DNA of 64,000 nt from Bacillus massiliglaciei (GTDB lineage Bacteria; Bacillota; Bacilli; Bacillales; DSM-1321), in assembly GCF_900098925.1 (NCBI RefSeq), contig NZ_LT622360.1:170384-234383 (forward strand), written 5' to 3'. The notes beneath the pieces were generated by a model. The model was not told the DNA's origin. It worked only from the letters and a program-made list of their open reading frames with translations, and ran no database searches. Below, in pieces: positions 7,490 through 15,713 of this stretch. A program made the translations under genes and the position numbers. Position 1 is the first letter of the stretch; every line of letters begins with the position of its first letter.

Positions 7490-7866
7490 ACAATCACCTC
7501 ATTTTCTATTTTAATTTCGCTTTACAGTAGCTAAATCCCTTCTATCCATGAAGAAATGATTCGAATTCAAGGACAAAATAAAAGAGAGGGTATTGATTAC
7601 AAAATACCATATTTTACATCTTAATGGAAGGGAATCTGCCATTTTATCTTTATATCACAAAAATAATATTTAAAACCTCTTTAGCAAAATGCGATATCTT
7701 TTAAGAGTGTGAATTTTCAGATGATAAGTGGATCAGGGAGGATTTGAGTTTCTTTCCGGAAGCACCTATGGGTGGATGCCTGGTTATTTTAAAGAGGTGG
7801 AATAAGGGGAGACAGGGGACAAAACTTCCCTTACTGCTATTCTCTGAGCTCCTCAGAATATTTTAT
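7490..7866. other. Intergenic region with no recognised gene
   Basis: About 375 bases between yhaH and the trpP terminator. It is AT-rich, with no open frame carrying an RBS, no clear structured RNA and no repeat shared with other parts of the window. The yhaH promoter should lie at its left end; no -35/-10 pair stands out. Confidence 0.5.
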
Positions 7867-7905
7867 AAAGAAAAAAGCACCGGAAAATTCATTTCCGGTG
7901 CAGCA
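7866..7905 (-). terminator. Terminator after trpP
   Basis: Minus strand: CACCGGAAA-tgaat-TTTCCGGTG followed by CTTTTTTC. Confidence 0.88.
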
Positions 7906-7907
7906 GG

Positions 7908-8435
7908 TTAACTTTTAACCAATTTTGTTCCTTGATTTGTCCTTTGGAAGATGCTTTTAACAATTGGATAGATAATTGCGATAGCGATTGTATTTAAAAG
8001 TACAGCAGGCAGAACGACCATTGAAAATAATCCAAGGAAAGGCCCTGGAAGACCGACGATGAAATAAGCGGAAGTCAGGAAGACCGTTCCTGAAACGAGC
8101 GTGCCTATTACAGTCAGTACACATATACCAGTGACGGAAGCTGCTGCTTTTCTGAATACCAGAAATAAAGCGAAAAAAACAAAGGCTGTCACAAATTTAT
8201 CGATGATGTTCGGGAATAGGCCGCCTGGGAAGGCGGTTGAAATTCCTGAAATCACTCCGCTTGCCAAAGCAAGAATAAACACATTCTTTTTTTCCGGAAA
8301 TAGGGCAATAGCCAAAAACATCATTAACAGCATCATATCAGGCTTCATTGAGAAAAAAAATCCCGGAATGATAAAATGCAGGGCTGCACCTATCCCAACA
8401 AACAGCGACATGGAAACAAGGGTTTTTGTATTCAT
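7908..8435 (-). CDS. trpP: Tryptophan transporter TrpP (YhaG)
   Basis: A 175-residue integral membrane protein with five or six hydrophobic segments. Characteristic stretches are GAALHFIIPGFFFSMKPD and GVISGISTAFPGGLFPN. It matches TrpP in length and place (hpr-yhaH-trpP-serC). TrpP imports L-tryptophan and is an S-component-like small transporter. The leader carries regularly spaced (G/U)AG triplets overlapping the Shine-Dalgarno (separate entry), which predicts translational repression by tryptophan-loaded TRAP as in B. subtilis. A terminator follows, and serC lies upstream on the same strand. Confidence 0.93.
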   Translation of the reverse strand: MNTKTLVSMSLFVGIGAALHFIIPGFFFSMKPDMMLLMMFLAIALFPEKKNVFILALASGVISGISTAFPGGLFPNIIDKFVTAFVFFALFLVFRKAAASVTGICVLTVIGTLVSGTVFLTSAYFIVGLPGPFLGLFSMVVLPAVLLNTIAIAIIYPIVKSIFQRTNQGTKLVKS

Positions 8436-8443
8436 AAATTTTA

Positions 8444-8466
8444 CTCTCCTCTTCTAAGCTAAACTG
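8444..8466 (-). promoter_or_regulatory. TRAP-binding-like triplet array over the trpP Shine-Dalgarno
   Basis: Reading the minus strand towards trpP: CAG-tt-TAG-ct-TAG-aa-GAG-ga-GAG, then taaaattt and ATG. Four canonical (G/U)AG triplets, or five with the CAG, are spaced exactly 2 bases apart, and the last two form the GAGGAGAG ribosome binding site. This is the arrangement by which TRAP blocks trpP translation in B. subtilis. Nine to eleven repeats are usual, so the array is short. Confidence 0.7.
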
Positions 8467-8553
8467 TCCCCCAGCAGTGCTCTGATGCCTGTGGCGGGAT
8501 TATCCAACAGTATATCACGGTCCGGAATGTTTTAGAAGCAGTTTCTCTTCTGC

Positions 8554-9660
8554 TTATTTTACTGCAGCAGCAGGCTTTCCGGTATAAGATGCCTGGAATT
8601 TTTTCATGAATCCAGCCAGTTCCCGGCAATGGGAAAGCGGAACCGCGTTATAAATAGAAGCCCGGCAGCCGCCAATAGAACGATGGCCTCCAAGACCTAC
8701 AAATCCAGCTTCTTTCGCTTCCTGCAGGAATTGCTTTTCCGCTGCTTCGTCCTGCAGATTGAATGTGACATTCATATAAGAGCGGCTGCCTGGCTCTGCA
8801 TGGCCTTTGTAAAATCCGCCGCTTTGGTCGATAACATCATAAATCGTCAGGGCCTTCTCTTCATTTATTTCAGCTATTTTATCAATGCCGCCTTGTTCCT
8901 TTGCCCAATCCAGGACAAGAGACAATAAATAAATGGCCAGAGTCGGCGGTGTATTGTATAAAGAATTGCTTTTCGCATGCGTCGCATAGTTCAGCATGGA
9001 AGGAAGTTTGTCGTCACTGCTGATTAAATCTTTTCTTATGATGACAACTGTAATACCTGATGGACCAAGGTTTTTTTGCGCTCCGGCATAAATAAGACCG
9101 AATTTGCTTATATCGATCTTTTTGCTGAGTATATCACTGGACATGTCAGCGATAAGAGGAACTTCCCCAGTTTCGGGAAACTCTTTCCACTGAGTTCCGT
9201 AAATAGTATTATTGCTTGTTATATGAAGATAAGCTGCATCATCCTGGATTTGAATCTCTTTTGCATTTGGGATGAAGGTATATTTCTTTTCTTTAGAAGA
9301 AGCGGCAACAAAAGTTTCTCCAACCTTTTTTGCTTCTTTTAAAGCTTTTTCAGACCATGATCCTGTTAGGACATATTCAGCTTTTTTTCCAGGTTTGAGC
9401 AGATTCATCGGGATCATGGAAAACTGGAGACTTGCACCGCCCTGAAGTAAGAGGACTTCATAGTTTTCAGGGATATCAAGCAATTCCTTTAATGAATCAA
9501 TTGCTTTATTATGAATCTGATCGTATTCTGCACTGCGATGGCTCAATTCCATGACAGACATCCCTGAATTCTGGATGTTCAGCCATTCATTTTGTGCTTT
9601 CAATAGAACTTGTTCAGGTAGTGCGGCTGGGCCGGCGTTGAAATTTAATGCTCGTTTCAA
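8554..9660 (-). CDS. serC: Phosphoserine aminotransferase SerC
   Basis: A 368-residue class-V PLP aminotransferase (B. subtilis ~359). It converts 3-phosphohydroxypyruvate and glutamate to phosphoserine and 2-oxoglutarate in serine biosynthesis; the family also acts in pyridoxal synthesis in some bacteria. Visible: FNAGPAALP at the N-terminus, LLLQGGASLQF, and the PLP-lysine segment IYAGAQKNLGPSG; GGHRSIGGCRASIYNA near the end is the substrate-phosphate region. The start is TTG, 7 bases after AGGAGG. Upstream on the same strand is hit, separated by that gene's terminator. Confidence 0.97.
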   Translation of the reverse strand: MKRALNFNAGPAALPEQVLLKAQNEWLNIQNSGMSVMELSHRSAEYDQIHNKAIDSLKELLDIPENYEVLLLQGGASLQFSMIPMNLLKPGKKAEYVLTGSWSEKALKEAKKVGETFVAASSKEKKYTFIPNAKEIQIQDDAAYLHITSNNTIYGTQWKEFPETGEVPLIADMSSDILSKKIDISKFGLIYAGAQKNLGPSGITVVIIRKDLISSDDKLPSMLNYATHAKSNSLYNTPPTLAIYLLSLVLDWAKEQGGIDKIAEINEEKALTIYDVIDQSGGFYKGHAEPGSRSYMNVTFNLQDEAAEKQFLQEAKEAGFVGLGGHRSIGGCRASIYNAVPLSHCRELAGFMKKFQASYTGKPAAAVK

Positions 9661-9771
9661 TTTTCTTCCTCCTATGCGGCAATGTGATAAAGAATTCTGT
9701 CTATTTATATCCTAACAGAAAAAAGAGAAATTGGGAGGTAAATGTGGAATTTTTCTGAAATCCGAAAAGAT

Positions 9772-9816
9772 GTCAAAAAGAGAAAATGGCACCAAGAATG
9801 TTTCTTGATGCCATTT
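9772..9816 (-). terminator. Terminator after hit
   Basis: Minus strand: AAATGGCATCAAGAA-ac-ATTCTTGGTGCCATTT followed by TCTCTTTTTG. Confidence 0.85.
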
Positions 9817-9834
9817 GCCTGCAGACTGAGCTTT

Positions 9835-10257
9835 TTATTTTATATGCTTGGAAATAGAACCCGCGAGTTCCGTTAATTCCTGGGGTGTATAGTCGCTTGT
9901 ATGGGTTTTCCATACTGCTCCGAATCCGTCCCCGTCTCCATAGCGGGGCAGAAGATGAAGGTGATAATGGAAGACGGTCTGTCCTGCTGCTTCGCCATTA
10001 TTATTGACCATGTTCAGCCCAATAGGCTGCAGCTCTTGCTTCAGTGCATGTGCAATCTCAGGCACCGCTTTGAATAATTCCTGTGCAATTTCCGGTGTCA
10101 TATCATAAATGTCTTTCTTGTGAATCTTTGGGATGACCAGTGTATGCCCTTTTGTTACCTGGCTGATGTCAAGGAAAGCCAATACATGTTCATTTTCGAA
10201 TACTTTGGAGCTTGGGATTTCTCCATTGATAATGCTGCAAAAAATGCAATCGCCCAT
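9835..10257 (-). CDS. hit: HIT-family nucleotide-binding hydrolase
   Basis: A 140-residue HIT protein. It has a zinc-type N-terminus CIFCSIINGEIP, the substrate-binding segment VIPKIHKKDIYD and the histidine triad FHYHLHLLPR. HIT proteins of this branch hydrolyse purine nucleoside phosphoramidates or dinucleotides; the physiological substrate in Bacillus is unclear. The ATG has AAAGGATG 7 bases upstream; a longer frame exists but lacks an RBS. As in B. subtilis it is divergent from ecsAB, but a 700-base spacer with a decayed gene now lies between them. Confidence 0.93.
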   Translation of the reverse strand: MGDCIFCSIINGEIPSSKVFENEHVLAFLDISQVTKGHTLVIPKIHKKDIYDMTPEIAQELFKAVPEIAHALKQELQPIGLNMVNNNGEAAGQTVFHYHLHLLPRYGDGDGFGAVWKTHTSDYTPQELTELAGSISKHIK

Positions 10258-10347
10258 GAAAGAACATCCTTTCTGTATGTTTACTTTTTTCAATATATGT
10301 ATGGGTCTGAAGCTGTTTTAATCGTACCACAGCTTCTTTCTTGCCGA

Positions 10348-10388
10348 CAATATAAAACAGGGCACAGCTAATTGCTGCGCCCTGTTTT
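10348..10388. terminator. Hairpin with T tracts on both strands
   Basis: ACAGGGC.CAG-ctaattg-CTG.GCCCTGT, TTTTT on the plus side and TTTTATATT on the minus side. On the minus strand it lies 33 bases beyond the stop of the degraded frame described next and would be that gene's terminator. Confidence 0.7.
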
Positions 10389-10420
10389 TGAAGGGCAGGG
10401 TCTTATGAGCTTCTATCGCA

Positions 10421-10633
10421 TTAGCTAAAATACTCTTCGGCCAACACCTCATTTACCATGTTGTAAATTACAGTTACTGGATGAAGGTTTTGCCATTCAA
10501 AGCTACCATCTCCTATATCTTTAAAGTTTCTTCAACTTTCAAAGCATATTCGATCATTTTTGAATGTGATTTTGGCTATACGTGCAAGACAAACATCTCC
10601 TTGCGCGAAACGATTTTTTGAAGCCTTATCGTC
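10421..10633 (-). pseudogene. Degraded minus-strand coding remnant, unknown family
   Basis: The minus strand has a coding-like frame interrupted by one in-frame TGA (10532-10534). Before it reads ASKNRFAQGDVCLARIAKI..., after it RNFKDIGDGSFEWQNLHP... ending EEYFS and TAA. No start codon with RBS is visible and an upstream TAA closes the frame. A good terminator lies just downstream, which suggests a decayed gene once present between ecsA and hit. The family is not recognised, so this could still be chance. Confidence 0.35.
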
Positions 10634-10669
10634 CAGTTAGTACGTCTTTAACTGACACCCCATTTAACG
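10633..10669 (+). repeat. Imperfect direct repeat, copy A
   Basis: CCAGTTAG.TACGTCTTTAAC and the following TGACACCCCATTTAACG recur 78 bases downstream with few changes. Core shared with copy B: ACGTCTTTAACTGACACC. Confidence 0.7.
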
Positions 10670-10710
10670 TCTGATTATGATCATGAGTTAGAAAGGATTT
10701 CATTGTTTAT

Positions 10711-10745
10711 CCAGTTGAACGTCTTTAACTGACACCTCATTTTAC
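10711..10745 (+). repeat. Imperfect direct repeat, copy B
   Basis: CCAGTTGAACGTCTTTAAC followed by TGACACCTCATTTTAC, same orientation as copy A. Two copies only; origin unknown, possibly ends of a lost mobile element. Confidence 0.7.
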
Positions 10746-10962
10746 ATAAGATTTTTTTAATCCTTCAAATGAAGTCCCTGCCTTCCTTAATATCTTGTTC
10801 AAACGTCCAAAAAACATGAATGGTTATTTATGGAATTAAAAGATGCTCGGACTATAATATGCGAGGGCAATTTGGTAAAATGAAAAAAGAAGTTTATCTA
10901 GATTGTTCTTTTATCTGGTACTTGGTAAAAACATAAAACTGTCTATAGAAGGGATTGTTAGT

Positions 10963-11694
10963 GTGTCATTATTAGAAATTAGCGAACTGGTGGGGGGGTA
11001 TACAAAAACTCCTGTCTTAAAAGGAATCAGTTTTGAAATTCAGCCTAACGAAATCGTCGGTCTGATCGGTCTGAACGGTGCAGGGAAAAGTACCACCATC
11101 AAGCATATTATCGGATTGATGGAGCCGAAAAAAGGAAAGATTTCAATAAATGGAAAGACTTTTGAAGAGCCTGATACGTATCGAAAGCAATTTACATATA
11201 TACCGGAAACACCGATTCTTTATGATGAATTAACACTTGAGGAGCATCTGAAGCTTACTGCAATGGCTTACGGAGTAGAAGAGAGTGTGTATAAACAGCG
11301 AATTGCCGGTTTACTGAAGGAATTCAGAATGGAAAAGCGGCTTAATTGGTTTCCGGCACATTTTTCAAAAGGGATGAAGCAAAAGGTTATGATTATGTGT
11401 GCTTTTTTAGTTCAGCCTGATTTGTATATTGTAGATGAGCCGTTCCTCGGTCTTGATCCGCTTGGAATCCAATCTTTGCTTGACATGATGACCAAAGTAA
11501 AGGAAAGCGGTGCTGGAATCCTGATGTCTACTCATATTTTGGCTACCGCGGAACGGTACTGTGATTCATTTGTGATCCTGCATAATGGAGAAATCAGGGC
11601 AAAAGGAAAGCTGGAAGAACTCCGTGCCGAATTTTCGATGCCTGGTGCCAATCTGGACGATATTTATATCCGGCTTACAAAGGAAGAGCAATAA
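10963..11694 (+). CDS. ecsA: ABC transporter ATPase EcsA
   Basis: A 243-residue ABC ATPase. Walker A GLIGLNGAGKSTTIKH, signature HFSKGMKQKVMIMCAF, Walker B LYIVDEPFLGLDP and H-loop LMSTHILATAE are all intact. EcsA with EcsB affects secretion, competence, sporulation and intramembrane proteolysis by RasP in B. subtilis; the substrate is thought to be peptides. The start is GTG (VSLLEISEL), where B. subtilis EcsA begins, with AAGGG 9-10 bases upstream. Only one base separates its stop from the ecsB start, so the genes are co-translated. Confidence 0.95.
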   Translation: MSLLEISELVGGYTKTPVLKGISFEIQPNEIVGLIGLNGAGKSTTIKHIIGLMEPKKGKISINGKTFEEPDTYRKQFTYIPETPILYDELTLEEHLKLTAMAYGVEESVYKQRIAGLLKEFRMEKRLNWFPAHFSKGMKQKVMIMCAFLVQPDLYIVDEPFLGLDPLGIQSLLDMMTKVKESGAGILMSTHILATAERYCDSFVILHNGEIRAKGKLEELRAEFSMPGANLDDIYIRLTKEEQ

Positions 11695-11695
11695 G

Positions 11696-12904
11696 ATGGA
11701 TATTCAGCTGCTTTGGAAAGAAAGGTTTATTGGATTCAGCAAAGAAATCCAAAGATATTTAAAATATATTTTTAACGGTCACTTTGCTTTTGTGCTTGTG
11801 CTGGGTCTGGGAGGGCTGGCGTATTATTACAGCAATTGGGTGAAGACACTGGACAGCGGTTTTCCGGCTGTCCCCATTGCGGCCTTCATTCTGACCGTCG
11901 TTCTGACAAACAGTCCCGTTCATACTTTTCTCAAGGAAGCGGATACGGTGTTTTTGCTTCCTCTGGAAACAAAGATGGGCAGTTATTTTCAGCGTTCCAT
12001 TTTTTTGAGCTTTATCCTGCAGGGATATATTTTGCTGTTTGTCTTTGCGGCCATAATGCCGATGTATGCGAAGGTGACCGGAGCCGGTATTGGTAATTTT
12101 ATTTTTCTGCTTCTCGCCATGCTTATCTTGAAGCTTTTTAATTTAAATAATCATTGGCTTGCTTTAAAATTTCCGGAGTCTTCGGCTGTCACATGGGATT
12201 GGCTTGTAAGATTTGTGATCAATCTTGTAGCGCTCTATTTTCTGCTTAATGAACATACACTGCTGTTTGCGATTATCCCTGTCTTATTGCACCCGGTCTT
12301 GTATGCTTATTATAAGAGCGCCGTGAAGGGCAATTCGCTCAAATGGGAAAGGCTGATCCACCTCGAAAGCAAGCGGATGCTCGCCTTTTACCGGGTGGCC
12401 AATCTGTTTACGGATGTTCCAAAATTGCGCGGAAAAGCAGCCCGGAGGAAATGGCTTGATTGGCTGCTCGGATTTGTGCCATATCGTCAGGCCTCCAGCT
12501 ACATGTATTTGTACGCACGTACTATTCTTAGGTCCAATGATTATTTAGGATTGCTAGTACGCTTGTCCATAATCGGTTCGGTTGTTTTATATGTGGTTTC
12601 CAATTTGTGGGCAGTCATCCTGGTTACACTTTTATTCCTATATATGACTGGCATCCAGCTGCTGCCGATGTGGAAAGTGCATGAACTGAAAATCTGGGTT
12701 TCGCTTTATCCGCTGCCGGCTGTTATGAGGCAGCAGGCTGTTTTGAAACTGATTGCCTATTTTCTTTTAGCTGAAACGGTCATTTTTGCGCTGGTTTTGG
12801 CTGTAAAAGGTAACTGGCTGCCGGCAGCTTGTTCACTGATTTCAGGCAGTATCTTTATTGCGGTGTTTTTCCAATATGCAAAGAAAAAATTGAAAAGTTT
12901 TTAA
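11696..12904 (+). CDS. ecsB: ABC transporter permease EcsB
   Basis: A 402-residue membrane protein (B. subtilis ~408) with about ten hydrophobic segments, for example FVLVLGLGGLAYYYSNW and FIFLLLAMLILKLFNL. The central cytoplasmic region KLRGKAARRKWLDWLLGFVPY is typical of EcsB. It forms the membrane part of the Ecs transporter. ATG with AAGGAAGAG upstream at the end of ecsA. The third gene of the B. subtilis operon, ecsC, is not here; the operon closes with a hairpin terminator. Confidence 0.93.
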   Translation: MDIQLLWKERFIGFSKEIQRYLKYIFNGHFAFVLVLGLGGLAYYYSNWVKTLDSGFPAVPIAAFILTVVLTNSPVHTFLKEADTVFLLPLETKMGSYFQRSIFLSFILQGYILLFVFAAIMPMYAKVTGAGIGNFIFLLLAMLILKLFNLNNHWLALKFPESSAVTWDWLVRFVINLVALYFLLNEHTLLFAIIPVLLHPVLYAYYKSAVKGNSLKWERLIHLESKRMLAFYRVANLFTDVPKLRGKAARRKWLDWLLGFVPYRQASSYMYLYARTILRSNDYLGLLVRLSIIGSVVLYVVSNLWAVILVTLLFLYMTGIQLLPMWKVHELKIWVSLYPLPAVMRQQAVLKLIAYFLLAETVIFALVLAVKGNWLPAACSLISGSIFIAVFFQYAKKKLKSF

Positions 12905-12914
12905 ATGGAGGAAA

Positions 12915-13023
12915 GAGTGCAGATTATATCGCGCCCTTGAGAGCATCTCTGAAACGAAATTCATGCAGTATATAACCCTGAAATATCAACCTTCTGTGTG
13001 AGGGTTGATATTTTTTTGTCCAC
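12915..13023 (+). repeat. Dispersed intergenic element, copy 1, with terminator
   Basis: The order GAGTGCAGA ... AGCATCTCTGAAACGAAA ... CATGCAGTATA.A ... hairpin ... TATTTTTTTGTCC recurs in related form near 20.8 kb and 30.9 kb. Here it directly follows ecsB. Confidence 0.5.
12981..13018 (+). terminator. Terminator of ecsAB
   Basis: AAATATCAACC-ttctgtgtga-GGGTTGATATTTTTTT. Confidence 0.88.
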
Positions 13024-13120
13024 TCTATAAAAATAGCCCTTTGCACGTACAGCCAGTGCAGGAATACATGCTTGAATGGGTATACTTAGTGTAAGTGAGC
13101 TGTAAGGAAGGAGGAGAGTG

Positions 13121-13753
13121 ATGAAGGGAAGAGAGGCAATTGCCGTTTTGATTTTAACTTTACTTTTTATTCTGATGGCGATTCTGCAAAAGAATAAGAT
13201 CAGCGTGCCTTTGGAAACGGTTATACAAGATGCGCTTTATCATAAAGAAGGGACAGTGATTCATTCGATCTTTGAAAAAGTGACGGAACTAGGGTCTTCC
13301 TTTGTCATATGGACCGGCTGCTTTCTCCTTGTCGGTATTCTCTGGATATCGGGCAGGAGTTATTTAAGTATGGCCGCTGCAGCTTTAACCATAGCTGCCG
13401 GATATCAGCTGAATCATTGGATAAAGGCACTCATTGGAAGGGAAAGGCCGGAATTGAATCCGGCTATTGATGCGACAGGATTCAGTTTTCCGAGCGGACA
13501 TGCAATGATGAGTATGATGTTCTATGGTCTCATTTACTATTTCTTTTTTTTCCATCGGAAGAGCCGCTTCGCTAGATGGGGTGCGGGAGTTCTGATTGGG
13601 ATCCTGATTGGATTAATTGGTATAAGCAGAATCGTATTAAAGGCCCATTATCCGTCAGATGTGCTAGCCGGATTTATGGCAGGAGTTATCTGTCTGTACA
13701 TGATCCTTTCTTTGTACCGCGTTTTATTAGTCCGTATTAAGGAGCGCAGATAG
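13121..13753 (+). CDS. PAP2-family membrane phosphatase
   Basis: A 210-residue membrane protein with the three PAP2 motifs: KALIGRERPELNP (KxxxxxxRP), FPSGHAMMS (PSGH) and SRIVLKAHYPSDVLAG (SRxxxxxHxxxD). About six membrane helices. Family members dephosphorylate undecaprenyl pyrophosphate, phosphatidylglycerol phosphate or phosphatidate at the outer face; which applies here cannot be told. ATG with GGAGG 7-8 bases upstream. It stands alone between ecsAB and the phosphate symporter gene, where B. subtilis has ecsC-yhaA. Confidence 0.9.
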   Translation: MKGREAIAVLILTLLFILMAILQKNKISVPLETVIQDALYHKEGTVIHSIFEKVTELGSSFVIWTGCFLLVGILWISGRSYLSMAAAALTIAAGYQLNHWIKALIGRERPELNPAIDATGFSFPSGHAMMSMMFYGLIYYFFFFHRKSRFARWGAGVLIGILIGLIGISRIVLKAHYPSDVLAGFMAGVICLYMILSLYRVLLVRIKERR

Positions 13754-13835
13754 GAGGGGAAATCATATATCGCTGTCACAATAATTGGCAAAGAGTAAAT
13801 TTTACCATTTCAATATTTTGCCTATGTACGCCTTT

Positions 13836-13852
13836 TGTTAAGGTTTTGTAAA
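13836..13852 (-). promoter_or_regulatory. Candidate PhoP half-site pair upstream of the Na/Pi symporter
   Basis: On the minus strand TTTACA-aaacc-TTAACA: two TT(A/T/C)ACA hexamers at the 11-base period of PhoP boxes, 100 bases before the symporter start but pointing away from it. Weak evidence; functional Pho boxes usually have three or four repeats. Confidence 0.25.
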
Positions 13853-13951
13853 GCTGTTTTGAGATTCTTCTGTCTCTGTTTACTTTAGAGCACTGACCAT
13901 GAATAATGGGGGTATATTGCTGAAAGATGTCGACTGAGGAGATGATGATAA

Positions 13952-15584
13952 ATGGAATTTGATATACAGAAAATGATTTTCGAATTTATTGGAGGACTGG
14001 GTATCTTCCTTTATGGAATAAAAACGATGGGAGACGGACTTCAAAAATCAGCCGGCGATCGGTTGCGGGAAATTCTGGACCGTTTTACAACTAATCCGCT
14101 GATGGGAGTTTTCGCAGGGATTATTGTCACAGTTCTCATACAAAGCAGCTCAGGAACAACAGCTATCACGGTCGGACTGGTCAGCGCTGGATTTATGACA
14201 CTCCGTCAGGTCATTGGTGTTATTATGGGCAACGAATATTGGGACAACGATTACAGCCTTTATCATCGGCTTTGATGTCGGTGCCTATTCTTTACCAATT
14301 CTTGCTGTCGGTGCCGTTTTGCTTTTCTTCTTTAAAAATTTGAAGGTAAACAATGTAGGTCAGATCATGTTTGGGTTTGGTGCTCTGTTTTATGGATTGG
14401 AATTAATGAGCGGCGGCATGAAGCCCCTTCGTTCCCTTGAGTCTTTCCATGATTTGACGGTGAGCCTCAGCGACCATCCGCTGCTCGGTGTCGCAGCCGG
14501 AACCATTTTTACCATTGTTGTTCAAAGCTCAAGTGCAACAATTGGGATTCTGCAGGGCTTATATTCAGAGTCGCTGATTGATATACATGCTGCACTCCCT
14601 GTTTTATTCGGAGACAATATTGGGACAACCATCACGGCTGTTTTGGCTGCTATTGGATCAGCAGTTGCAGCAAGAAGAGCGGCTGCGGTTCATGTTATTT
14701 TTAATCTTATTGGCACCTTACTTTTCATGCTGCTGCTCAAGCCTTTTACTGCATTGATTGTATGGTTCCAAACCGAATTAAACTTAAATCCTGAGATGAC
14801 CATCGCTTTTGCCCATGGGACTTTTAATGTAACGAACACATTGATACAGCTGCCTTTTGTAGCGGTATTAGCCTGGATCGTCACGAAATTGATTCCCGGT
14901 GAAGATGTCTTTGTGGATTATAAAGCAAAACATTTGGATCCGATTTTCATTTCTCAGTCGCCGTCGCTCGCTCTCGGACAGGCAAAACAGGAAGTTATTC
15001 GAATGGGAGAGTTTGCGGTGAAGGGGCTGGAGGATTCGCTTGAATTCCTTCAGACGAAGCAGTCAAAATATAAAGATAATGCTTATCAGATTGAAGAGGC
15101 TCTCAATAATTTGGACAGGAAAATTACTGATTATCTTGTACAGCTGTCTTCCAGTTCGCTTTCAGAAAATGAGTCGGAAGAGCATCATCATTTGATGGAT
15201 TCCATCCGTGATATTGAACGAATTGGCGATCATTACGAAAATATTCTTGAACTGGTGGAATATCAGCTTGCTAACAAAGTGAAGCTGACAGGTTCTGCAA
15301 TGGACGATCTGGAGGAAATGTTTACTCTGACAGTCACGACTGTAAAAGAAGCGCTGACCTCACTGGAAAAACGTGATCAAGGATTGGCCGAACATATTAT
15401 TACCCAGGAAGAAAAAATCGACAAAATGGAACGCCGTTTTCGCAAAAAGCATATTCTCCGCCTGACAAACGGAGAATGCAGCGGTCAGGCAGGCATTGTC
15501 TTTGTTGATATAATCAGTAATCTTGAACGAATTGGCGATCATGCGATGAACATCGCACAAGCGGCAATGAGTGAAAAACAATAA
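13952..15584 (+). pseudogene. Na+/phosphate symporter (NptA/PNaS family, PhoU-like C-terminus), frameshifted
   Basis: Two frames encode one protein of about 543 residues. The first has the N-terminal Na/Pi repeat (QSSSGTTAITVGLVSAGFM) and reads VIGVIMGNEYWDN before stopping. The second continues ATNIGTTITAFIIGFDVG. Removing one A at 14231/14232 gives VIMGTNIGTTITAF, which restores the family motif; the second repeat has intact QSSSATIGILQG and GDNIGTTITAV. The C-terminal ~200 residues are a PhoU-like helical domain. So a one-base insertion breaks an otherwise undamaged gene: either a recent inactivation or a sequence error. Good RBS GAGGAGATGATG and a terminator frame the gene. Confidence 0.85.
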
Positions 15585-15619
15585 AAAAACAGGAGGCCGA
15601 ATAGGTCTCCTGTTTTTCG
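15585..15619 (+). terminator. Terminator after the Na/Pi symporter gene
   Basis: AAAACAGGAGGCC-gaata-GGTCTCCTGTTTTT. Confidence 0.9.
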
Positions 15620-15713
15620 TTCCCCTTGAAATTTGAAATGGAACGTAAAAGGACATTCTTTTCGTTATAATAACAATAGAGATGAAGTCAGAATCAGATA
15701 CGGGGTGAACGGA

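Noticed and set aside
10633-10745. CRISPR array
   Set aside because: Only two imperfect repeats and no further spacer-repeat units; no cas gene in the window.
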